Assembly: GCA_031255955.1 (NCBI GenBank)
Contig: JAIRRO010000148.1
Coordinates: 1-11,521, forward strand
Reading direction: 5' to 3'
Length of the DNA stretch: 11,521 nucleotides
Source of the DNA: Oscillospiraceae bacterium
GTDB taxonomy: Bacteria; Bacillota; Clostridia; Oscillospirales; Oscillospiraceae
A program made the position numbers and the translations under genes. Under the pieces are notes generated by a model, which ran no database searches, was not told the origin of the DNA, and saw nothing but the letters and a program-made list of their open reading frames with translations. The first letter of the stretch is position 1, and each line of letters opens with the position of its first letter. Positions 5,200 to 10,908 of the stretch are shown piece after piece.

Positions 5200-7587
5200 T
5201 TATCGTATAACCGCGCCCAGCTCGCTTTCCAACAGCGCGAGAATACTACGAACCGCGCCGTCGGCGTCCTCGTCGGTGAGGGTTGCCTCATCAGAGCGGA
5301 AGCGGAGGGAAAACGCCGCGCTTTTTTTGCCCTCCGGTATCGGCGCGCCGGTGTAAATGTCAAACAGATCAGCTTCGCGCAGGTAAGCGCCGCCGCCGCG
5401 TTTAATCAGTGCGGTCAGCTCCGCAACAGTCACATCGACGGCGCATACGACGGCGATGTCACGCTCCACGGCGGGGTAGCGGGGGAGCGGCGCGAAGGTA
5501 GGCTCGGCACCGCGATGGGCGAATATCAAATTAAAATCAAGCTCCGCCGCGTATGTTTCCGGCAGGTCATAATTATCGGCGACGGCGGGGTGAACCTGCC
5601 CGAGTACGCCGATTTTCTCGTCGCCGATGTAAATGTCCGCGCATCTGCCGGGGTGATATGACGGCAAATCAGAGCGGGGACGCAATTCCACGTCCGTGTC
5701 CGATATGCGCAACGCGTCAAGTAACGCCAGCGCCGCGCCCTTTATATCATAAAAATCAGTGTTTCCGTAAGCCCCCAGCGTCAATATTATGCGTTCGTCC
5801 GGCAGGGGGCTGCCGTCGGCGGAGGGGATGTATACCTTTGCGGGTTCATATAATAGCGCGGCGTCGGCGCGGGAGGCTTTGTTGCGCCGCAGGGCGTCCA
5901 GCATACAGGGCAGCGGGGTTGCGCGCATCACAGAGCGGTCTTCACCGAGAGGGTTTAGTATCGTGATGCCGCGGCGCTCCGAGGCGTCCTTCGGCAGGGC
6001 AATTTTATCGTAATCGGACTGCCCGATGAAGGAATAAGTACAAATTTCGTTATACCCGATGCCGCGCAGCACGCTGCCCGCCTGACGCAGGACGGCTTGG
6101 GTTTCCGTGAGCCCGCCGGGGGCGATGTCCCCCGTGAAAAGCGTCGGCTCGATTTTGTCATAGCCGTAAAAGCGCGCTACTTCTTCGGCAAGGTCTGTCC
6201 AATGCTCCACGTCGCCGCGCCACGACGGGACGGTGATAACATCGCCGATTGATGCAAATCCGATTTTTTCAAGGATGGTCAGCATATCGGCGCGGGGGAT
6301 GCTTGTGCCAAGCAGGGCGTTTATGCGCTCCGACTCAAGGCTGACAGTACGCGGGGCGTATTCCCGCGCGCGGATGTCGATAATGCCGTCCAGCACCTCT
6401 CCCGCGCCAAGCAGCTCGACAAGCTCGCAGGCGCGCTGCACGGCGGGCAGGGTGTTTTCTGTGTCTAAGCCTTTTTCGTATCGCCCGGAGGCGTCGGTAC
6501 GCATACCGAGCGCTGACGCCGTGCGGCGGATCGACACGCCGTCAAAATTGGCTGATTCAAAGACGGCGTAGCGCGTTGCCTCCGTGATTTCGCTGTTCTC
6601 GCCGCCCATTACGCCAGCGACGCCGACGGCTTTTCCGGAGTCGGCAATCACCAGCATATCCGGTGTAAGCTCACGCGGGGTGCCGTCGAGGGTTTTCATC
6701 GTTTCGCCCTCGCGCGCCGTGCGGACGATTATTTTTCCGCCGTCAAGGCAGGCATAGTCAAAGGCGTGCATCGGCTGACCGTATTCCAGCATCACATAGT
6801 TCGTGATATCGACGATGTTGTTGATGGGGCGCACGCCGGAGGCGCGCAGACGCTGACGCATCCATTTGGGCGACGGCGCTATTTTGATATTCTTCACCAT
6901 TCTGCCCGTGTAGCGCGGGCATAGCTCGGGGTCAGAAATTTCAATCTTCAGCAGCTCGTTTATATCGCCGCCGCCCGCCTTAACACGCGGTTGGGGTACG
7001 TTAAACTCGGTGCCGAACGTGGCTGCGCTCTCCCGCGCAAGACCGATAACGGAAAGGCAGTCCGGGCGGTTATTCGTAATTTCAAATTCCACGATGGAGT
7101 CATCCGCGCCGATAACGGGACGGATATCGCAGCCGGGGATAAGATCAGCCATGTCTGTGAGAATGAAAATGCCGTCCTCCGCGGCGTCGGGGAAATCGTG
7201 CAGGTCGAGAGCCAGCTCGTCAAGCGAGCAGAGCATACCCTCGCTTTTTACGCCGCGCAGCTTGCCCTTTTCAATCTTTTTGCCGCCCGGCAGGGTTGAT
7301 TTATGCAGCGCGGCGGGGACAAAATCGCCCGCGCGTACGTTCTGCGCCCCCGTGACAATCTGCACAGGCTTTTCCCGCCCGACATCAACAAGGCACACCC
7401 ATAAATGGTCGGAATCGGGATGGCGCTCTGTGGATATAACGCGCCCAACAACGACATTTTTAATCTCCGCACCGGGGTCGCGCGTCAATTCGACCTTTGA
7501 GCCGGACATGGTCATCGCGTCCGCGTATTCCTCCGGCGAGGCGTCGATTCGCGTGAAATCCTTCAGCCATTTTCTTGATAAGTTCAT
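5200..7587 (-). CDS. pheT: Phenylalanyl-tRNA synthetase beta subunit
   Basis: A 795-residue protein of the usual length for bacterial PheT. Domains in order: N-terminal MNLSRKWLKDF, tRNA-binding (OB-fold) domain about 39-150, the TNNRPDCLSVIGLARE signature at 171-186, B3/B4 editing domain about 210-385 (VDITNYVMLEYGQPMHAFD at 259-277, ESANFDGVSIRRTASALGMR at 344-363), B5 domain about 400-470, the catalytic-like core, and a C-terminal FDX-ACB anticodon-binding domain from about 700 (RYPAVERDIAVV). It joins the alpha subunit PheS in an alpha2-beta2 enzyme that charges tRNA-Phe and clears Tyr-tRNA-Phe. Start ATG at 7587 has GGGTGA about 6 nt upstream. PheS is normally encoded immediately upstream; here that place holds a promoter and a pseudogene, so the subunit must be encoded elsewhere. 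Confidence 0.98.
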   Translation of the reverse strand: MNLSRKWLKDFTRIDASPEEYADAMTMSGSKVELTRDPGAEIKNVVVGRVISTERHPDSDHLWVCLVDVGREKPVQIVTGAQNVRAGDFVPAALHKSTLPGGKKIEKGKLRGVKSEGMLCSLDELALDLHDFPDAAEDGIFILTDMADLIPGCDIRPVIGADDSIVEFEITNNRPDCLSVIGLARESAATFGTEFNVPQPRVKAGGGDINELLKIEISDPELCPRYTGRMVKNIKIAPSPKWMRQRLRASGVRPINNIVDITNYVMLEYGQPMHAFDYACLDGGKIIVRTAREGETMKTLDGTPRELTPDMLVIADSGKAVGVAGVMGGENSEITEATRYAVFESANFDGVSIRRTASALGMRTDASGRYEKGLDTENTLPAVQRACELVELLGAGEVLDGIIDIRAREYAPRTVSLESERINALLGTSIPRADMLTILEKIGFASIGDVITVPSWRGDVEHWTDLAEEVARFYGYDKIEPTLFTGDIAPGGLTETQAVLRQAGSVLRGIGYNEICTYSFIGQSDYDKIALPKDASERRGITILNPLGEDRSVMRATPLPCMLDALRRNKASRADAALLYEPAKVYIPSADGSPLPDERIILTLGAYGNTDFYDIKGAALALLDALRISDTDVELRPRSDLPSYHPGRCADIYIGDEKIGVLGQVHPAVADNYDLPETYAAELDFNLIFAHRGAEPTFAPLPRYPAVERDIAVVCAVDVTVAELTALIKRGGGAYLREADLFDIYTGAPIPEGKKSAAFSLRFRSDEATLTDEDADGAVRSILALLESELGAVIR

Positions 7588-7643
7588 ACAATCACCCGCA
7601 ATAAAAATAACAGTCGCGCGGCGAAAAAATCTGCCGACGCCGT

Positions 7644-7685
7644 ATTATACCACAACACTATACCACAATCTCGGCGGTTATTCAA
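7644..7685 (-). promoter_or_regulatory. pheT promoter with duplicated -10 region
   Basis: On the minus strand: TTGAAT (7685-7680), exactly 17 bp, TATAGT (7662-7657), and 13 bp further on a second box TATAAT (7649-7644). Each -10 is preceded by TGG (extended -10) and lies in a 10-bp direct repeat (TTGTGGTATA on the minus strand; + strand copies at 7646-7655 and 7659-7668). The second box has no good -35 and would rely on its extended -10. The untranslated leader from either start is 50-65 nt and is too short for a T-box. Confidence 0.7.
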
Positions 7686-7738
7686 GCCGCGATTGACGCG
7701 TGATTGAAATTCGGGCGGGCGCGTGGTAAAATGGGGCT

Positions 7739-8034
7739 ATGCATTACGCCGATTACAAAACAATTGATGAGGCTCTGTGCCGAAAAATCGAGCCCGCTGT
7801 ATCAACGACGGCGGAGCGGTTTGAGACGCTCTGCGCGTTCCGCGACGCGGGGATACCCACCGTTGTGTGGATCACCCCGATTTTGCCGTTTATCAACGAT
7901 ACAGAGGAAAATTTGCGAAGGAGGTCTGTGAGCGTTATAAAATCATTTGGCGTACAGAGTATGTGTTTTCGTATATGCGCAGCTTTGAGCCCGCCGGGCG
8001 CCAGCTGACGTTGTTACCCACCGAGTCCCAGTGA
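7739..8034 (+). pseudogene. Remnant of a spore-photolyase-like radical SAM gene (N-terminus, middle and frame lost)
   Basis: Two pieces of one gene are fused. Frame one, 7739 to about 7918, reads TIDEALCRKIEPAVSTTAER, then FETLCAFRDAGIPTVVWITP and ILPFINDTEEN, typical of the central part of SPL-like radical SAM proteins. After about 7912 the family sequence jumps to another frame: FAKEVCERYKIIWRTEYVFS, then YMRSFEPAGRQLTLL, which resembles the C-terminus of the same family, ending at TGA 8032-8034. The 4Fe-4S CxxxCxxC part and the first half are absent, and roughly 70-80 residues between the pieces are gone. About 100 of some 290 residues remain. No usable Shine-Dalgarno precedes the ATG at 7739. 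Its end overlaps the convergent deaminase gene by 21 bp. The matches are from memory of the family. Confidence 0.75.
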
Positions 8035-8496
8035 GTCGTCGCCATACACCCAGTCGCGGACGGGGGTGACGGTAAAGTCGTCGTCGCCCGTGCGGCATAC
8101 AACCTTTGTGATGCCGGAGTTTATAATCACCCGGCGGCACATAGAGCAGGGCGTGGTGGAGGACAGCAGCTCACCCGTTTTGCAATCGCGTCCGGTGAGA
8201 TACAGCGTGCCACCGATCATATCGCGCCGCGCGGCAGAGATAATGGCGTTTGTCTCCGCGTGGACGCTGCGGCACAGCTCATATCGCTCGCCGGAGGGAA
8301 TATTTAACTTGTCGCGTGTGCAGCCGCCGATGTCCAGACAGTTTTTCCGCCCCCTCGGGGCGCCGTTATATCCCGTGGAGACAATTTCGTCGTTGAGAAC
8401 GATTATCGCCCCGTATTTTTTCCTCAGACACGTTGAGCGCTCAAGAACGGTTTCCGCAATGTCGAGATAATAATTTTCTTTGTCGCGGCGCGCCAT
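8014..8496 (-). CDS. dCMP deaminase family protein (cytidine/deoxycytidylate deaminase-like, ComEB type)
   Basis: A 160-residue zinc-dependent deaminase. The catalytic motif is HAE at 79-81 (in CRSVHAETNAI) and the other zinc ligands are the cysteines of PCSMC at 116-120. Upstream, GAIIVLNDEIVSTGYNGAPRG at about 29-49 is the characteristic dCMP-deaminase N-terminal block, and C54/C60 may form the extra zinc site found in some members. The probable reaction is dCMP to dUMP, feeding thymidylate synthesis. ATG at 8496 has GGGAGG about 9 nt upstream. It lies 33 bp after the DUF362 gene with no terminator between, so it is likely read from the same promoter. In the family, exact substrate varies, so the assignment to dCMP is probable rather than certain. 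Confidence 0.92.
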   Translation of the reverse strand: MARRDKENYYLDIAETVLERSTCLRKKYGAIIVLNDEIVSTGYNGAPRGRKNCLDIGGCTRDKLNIPSGERYELCRSVHAETNAIISAARRDMIGGTLYLTGRDCKTGELLSSTTPCSMCRRVIINSGITKVVCRTGDDDFTVTPVRDWVYGDDSLGLGG

Positions 8497-8529
8497 ATGC
8501 TTATACCTCCCTTAAAAATTAAATGGTTG

Positions 8530-9405
8530 TTATATCAAAAATTCCCGAACACGGGCGGCGGCGTCCGCGCCGGCAGAGTCGTCCGTGATGATTTCAATTT
8601 CCGCAGCCGAGGCTACGCCAAGACCCAGCTCGACGGCGCGGGCGATCTGCTCCTGCTCGAATATCGGTGTGTCGGTGATGGCGCTGTTCGCGCCGAGGCT
8701 TTTCAGAAAAGCAAGCCCCACGGCGTCAAGCGCTATGCGGTCGCGCGAAATCAGCATTATATCGGCGCGCACGCGCGTGCCTTCCATCGGTCCGCCGTCT
8801 GTGAACACCTCAACGGCGTCGCTGAGAACAAATTCCGGGGTATAGGCAAGGTTCAGCTCCGCGATTTTTTGGCGGATGTCCGGCGTGTGCAGCTTCATAA
8901 ATTCCTTGGGTGTCAGTCCGACGGCTAGCTTTAGCGCGTTGGAGTACACCCCGCCGAAGCCGTGGGTTTTCAGGCAGCAGGTGCATACAACGGCATCGGA
9001 CTCCACCAACGCCTTGGGGACGGAGAAGCCGCCCTCCCAGTGCAGTCCGGGACGGTCGATTACCGTCCATTCCGCGGGCGCTAGCGTTTCAAGGTTGAGT
9101 AGCTCCGCCCCGTATTTTTCGCACAGCTCAGCAATGCCGCGCTGACGGAACACCTCGGCAGCCTCAGCCGGTCCGCTGCGCTCACCAAGGATAAGTCTGC
9201 GCGGGGAAGCCGCCTTAACGGCGGCGAGCAGAGCCTCAAGCGTTTCGTTGTGCGTTGAGCCGGGCGCGGGGTCAGCCGTGTTGAAATTCGGCTTGAGATA
9301 CACCTGCTTTCCGGTGTAATCAAGAGCGCCGATATAGCTGAGACAGCGGCGAACGCCCTCGCCGCGATCCGCTGTTTTAACTAAGTACACTTCCGCTTTT
9401 TTCAT
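8530..9405 (-). CDS. DUF362 domain protein
   Basis: A 291-residue protein built of one DUF362 domain: VYLKPNFN at 35-42, GERSGPAE at 74-81, a cysteine cluster CTCCLKTHGFGG at 141-152, NALKLAVGLTP at 156-166, and FTDGGPMEGT at 201-210. Many family members carry an added 4Fe-4S ferredoxin domain; this one ends without it, so the only clustered cysteines are C141, C143 and C144. No signal peptide or membrane segment is visible. The biochemical role of the family is not established; metal or iron-sulfur related roles are suggested for some. ATG at 9405 has AAGGGG about 10 nt upstream. It has its own strong promoter and is followed by the deaminase gene in a probable two-gene unit. Confidence 0.88.
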   Translation of the reverse strand: MKKAEVYLVKTADRGEGVRRCLSYIGALDYTGKQVYLKPNFNTADPAPGSTHNETLEALLAAVKAASPRRLILGERSGPAEAAEVFRQRGIAELCEKYGAELLNLETLAPAEWTVIDRPGLHWEGGFSVPKALVESDAVVCTCCLKTHGFGGVYSNALKLAVGLTPKEFMKLHTPDIRQKIAELNLAYTPEFVLSDAVEVFTDGGPMEGTRVRADIMLISRDRIALDAVGLAFLKSLGANSAITDTPIFEQEQIARAVELGLGVASAAEIEIITDDSAGADAAARVREFLI

Positions 9406-9439
9406 AAATTCCAGCCCCTTGTGTTAAGATATTTTGCCT

Positions 9440-9468
9440 ATTATATCAAAGCCGAGCGGCAATTTCAA
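9440..9468 (-). promoter_or_regulatory. Promoter of the DUF362-deaminase unit
   Basis: On the minus strand: TTGAAA (9468-9463), exactly 17 bp, TATAAT (9445-9440): a 5/6 -35 and a perfect -10. Transcription would begin near 9433, giving a leader of about 28 nt. It occupies the 70-bp gap after the patatin gene, so the DUF362 gene is not dependent on patatin transcription. I saw no operator-like repeat here. Confidence 0.8.
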
Positions 9469-9475
9469 GCGCCGT

Positions 9476-10321
9476 TTACGCGAAAAACGCGGGATTTGCC
9501 GCGATTGCCGCTTCGGCGTCGCGATAGCCGTCCTCATACAGGGCGCGCAGCCGCGAGGCGTTCTTTTCAAGGCGACCGATTTTAACCTCGCATCCCGGCT
9601 GAATCACAAGCGCGCGCCCGGAGGATACTTCGTTCTCCGTAAGGCGCAGGGCGTCGTTATACGTCTCATGGCGGCGCTCGCTTGAGGCGATAAACGCGGG
9701 GAATTTGCGATAGGCGAGACGTATGGGAAGCTGTGATGAGGGGGATTTTTGATAGCCGCGATGGCGCGTTAGCACAACAAGATTCATTGTGTGACCGTCC
9801 GCGATTGACCGCGCGAGCGGTATGGAGTCCGCAATCCCGCCGTCGAGATACAGCCCGCCGTCCAGCGGCACAAGACGCGAGAGCAGCGGCAGCGACGCGG
9901 ACGCGCGCAGTTTATCCATATCGCGCCGCAGCTCCGTGAGCGGGGGATACTCCGCCCTGCCGGTTTCGACGTTTGTCACCGTGGCAAAAAGGCTCTGCCC
10001 GGAGGCGAGAAACGCCGCGTAATCAAAGGGCAGCAGCGTATCGGGGACGTCGTGATACACAAATTTTTCATCGAAATAATCCCCGCTGAAAAGCAGACTG
10101 CGAAAGCTGCCATAGCGATAGTCACTCAGGAAATTCAGCACTGTGCCGATTGCTCTGCCGCGCTGACCCGACACATAGCTGCAGGCGTGGCACGCCCCGG
10201 CGGAAACGCCGTATATGTACTTAAATCGCAGCTCGCGGTCTAAAAAGCAGTCCAGCACACCCGCCGTATAAACACCGCGCATACCGCCGCCTTCAAGGAT
10301 TAAGCCTTTGTCAAGCATCAT
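9476..10321 (-). CDS. Patatin-like phospholipase
   Basis: A 281-residue serine lipid acyl hydrolase. The patatin catalytic parts are all present: oxyanion loop GGGMRG at 11-16, nucleophile elbow GVSAG at 38-42 with S40, and the catalytic aspartate in DGG, D160 (YLDGGIADSIPLA). The C-terminal 100 residues (VVLTRHRGYQKSP onward) match the bacterial YjjU/RssA-like group, which act on phospholipids or other acyl esters in the cytoplasm or at the inner face of the membrane; no signal peptide is seen. ATG at 10321 (or the adjacent ATG at 10318) uses CAGGAG about 11 nt upstream, which lies inside an 18-codon nitroreductase-like piece. Function at the level of substrate is unknown. Confidence 0.92.
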   Translation of the reverse strand: MMLDKGLILEGGGMRGVYTAGVLDCFLDRELRFKYIYGVSAGACHACSYVSGQRGRAIGTVLNFLSDYRYGSFRSLLFSGDYFDEKFVYHDVPDTLLPFDYAAFLASGQSLFATVTNVETGRAEYPPLTELRRDMDKLRASASLPLLSRLVPLDGGLYLDGGIADSIPLARSIADGHTMNLVVLTRHRGYQKSPSSQLPIRLAYRKFPAFIASSERRHETYNDALRLTENEVSSGRALVIQPGCEVKIGRLEKNASRLRALYEDGYRDAEAAIAANPAFFA

Positions 10322-10367
10322 ATCGGCGAACGCTCCTGCGTGTAAAAATCGTCTCGTATAGCGTCAT
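10311..10367 (-). pseudogene. 18-codon nitroreductase-like N-terminal remnant overlapping the patatin start (or a leader peptide)
   Basis: The minus strand encodes MTLYETIFTRRSVRRYDA and then TGA. The pattern ETIFxRRSVRxYD is the usual start of a small nitroreductase-family flavoprotein, and AGGA lies about 12 nt upstream of the ATG. The rest of such a gene is absent: after 18 codons the reading passes directly into the patatin gene, with the stop at 10313-10311 lying inside the first codons of patatin. The simplest reading is that a deletion removed nearly all of a nitroreductase gene and left its promoter and first codons serving patatin. A translationally coupled leader peptide that only resembles nitroreductase is the alternative. 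Confidence 0.55.
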
Positions 10368-10422
10368 ATTTTGCACCGTTCCTGTTTCGTAAAGAGTTGT
10401 ATAGCTCCGCGCGCGACGAAAA

Positions 10423-10453
10423 ATTATAAAATGCGAAAAATTTTTCTTGACAA
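10423..10453 (-). promoter_or_regulatory. Promoter reading toward the nitroreductase remnant and patatin
   Basis: On the minus strand: TTGTCA (10453-10448), 19-bp spacer, TATAAT (10428-10423). The -10 is perfect; the spacing is at the upper limit. The transcript would start near 10416, about 50 nt before the ATG at 10367. Its -35 is the other strand of the box used by the T-box promoter. Confidence 0.55.
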
Positions 10454-10475
10454 GGAGTGCGAAGCGTGTTAATAT
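10447..10475 (+). promoter_or_regulatory. Promoter of the T-box leader
   Basis: TTGACA (10447-10452), 17 bp, TAATAT (10470-10475): a perfect -35 and a 4/6 -10 at ideal spacing. Transcription would begin near 10482, about 50 nt before the first conserved T-box block (GATGACGAAGA at 10537-10547). Confidence 0.7.
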
Positions 10476-10529
10476 GCCATTATACTCAGCAAGGGCGGAC
10501 TTGTAAAGCATCAGGCAAGCCGCCATAAT

Positions 10530-10820
10530 AAAAGGCGATGACGAAGACGGCGGGGATTTTCGCGTTTACAGAGAGTCGGCGGAGCGGCGCGCAAGCGCCC
10601 GGTGCGAGCCGACACGCGGCGTTCCAAACAGCCAATCACTTCCGAGCCGGAGCCCGAAAGCGCCGCGCGCTATGCCGCCGCAAGTAGACGTTCCCGTGCG
10701 ACTACGTTAGTGTCAAGGTCTTGATAGAGACCGTGAGAGGCGTCATTCGGCGCAATTTGAGTGGTACCGCGGGATTTCAAAATCCCGTCTCAAAGAAAAT
10801 TTGAGACGGGATTTTTTATT
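10530..10820 (+). promoter_or_regulatory. T-box riboswitch (tRNA-sensing leader) of the XRE-cupin gene
   Basis: Conserved blocks appear in order: GATGACGAAGA at 10537-10547, the AG-bulge sequence CAGAGAG (10569-10575), GGTGCGAGCC (10601-10610), GGAGC (10649-10653), a stem III region from AAGTAGACG (10682), and the T-box TGGTACCGCG (10762-10771). Stem I pairings: CGCGT (10561-10565) with ACGCG (10614-10618), GTCGGC (10575-10580) with GCCGAC (10608-10613), and an added GGCGC-GCAA-GCGCC hairpin at its tip (10586-10599). The antiterminator is TTTGAG (10756-10761) with CTCAAA (10789-10794), then a 7-nt TGGTACC bulge, then GCGGGATT (10769-10776) with AATCCCGT (10781-10788). Uncharged tRNA would stabilise it and let transcription continue. 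TGGT fits a tRNA with discriminator A. The specifier codon is not resolved: ATC (Ile, 10635-10637) and TTC (Phe, 10640-10642) are candidates, and the AGTA half of the usual loop E is absent. Confidence 0.93.
10781..10818 (+). terminator. T-box intrinsic terminator
   Basis: A perfect 14-bp stem: AATCCCGTCTCAAA (10781-10794) pairs with TTTGAGACGGGATT (10800-10813) across a 5-nt GAAAA loop, followed by six T (10812-10817). Its whole left arm is also used by the antiterminator, so the two structures are mutually exclusive. Confidence 0.96.
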
Positions 10821-10841
10821 TGCGCCGCCGCCCGCCTCAAT

Positions 10842-10865
10842 TATGCCCGGGAATCCCCGAGCATA
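10842..10865 (+). repeat. Imperfect 24-nt inverted repeat between T-box terminator and start codon
   Basis: TATGC (10842-10846) pairs with GCATA (10861-10865), then a C/A mismatch, then CGGG (10848-10851) with CCCG (10856-10859), loop AATC. It is 43 nt before the GTG of the XRE-cupin gene and after the T-box terminator. As DNA it could be an operator for the XRE protein; as RNA it would be a stable hairpin in the leader. The surrounding 10820-10893 stretch otherwise shows only GC-rich sequence with no gene. Confidence 0.45.
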
Positions 10866-10908
10866 CCCGAAAGACGCGGCGTGAAAACGAAACAGGAGGA
10901 ACAAAAAA

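Noticed and set aside
5134..5661. Plus-strand open frame, and others at 7010-7696 and 8497-8928
   Set aside because: They are antisense to pheT and the DUF362 gene. GC-rich codons in the true frame leave the opposite frames open by chance.
7619..7642. CGGCG...CGCCG hairpin in the pheT leader as a regulatory RNA
   Set aside because: Only 5 bp with a 14-nt loop, and the predicted transcription start lies at its base, so it would often be incomplete.
10368..10415. Direct repeat of a TxTACGAxAC motif upstream of the nitroreductase remnant (minus strand)
   Set aside because: Only about 10 of 14 bases agree between the two copies; too short and imperfect to separate from chance.
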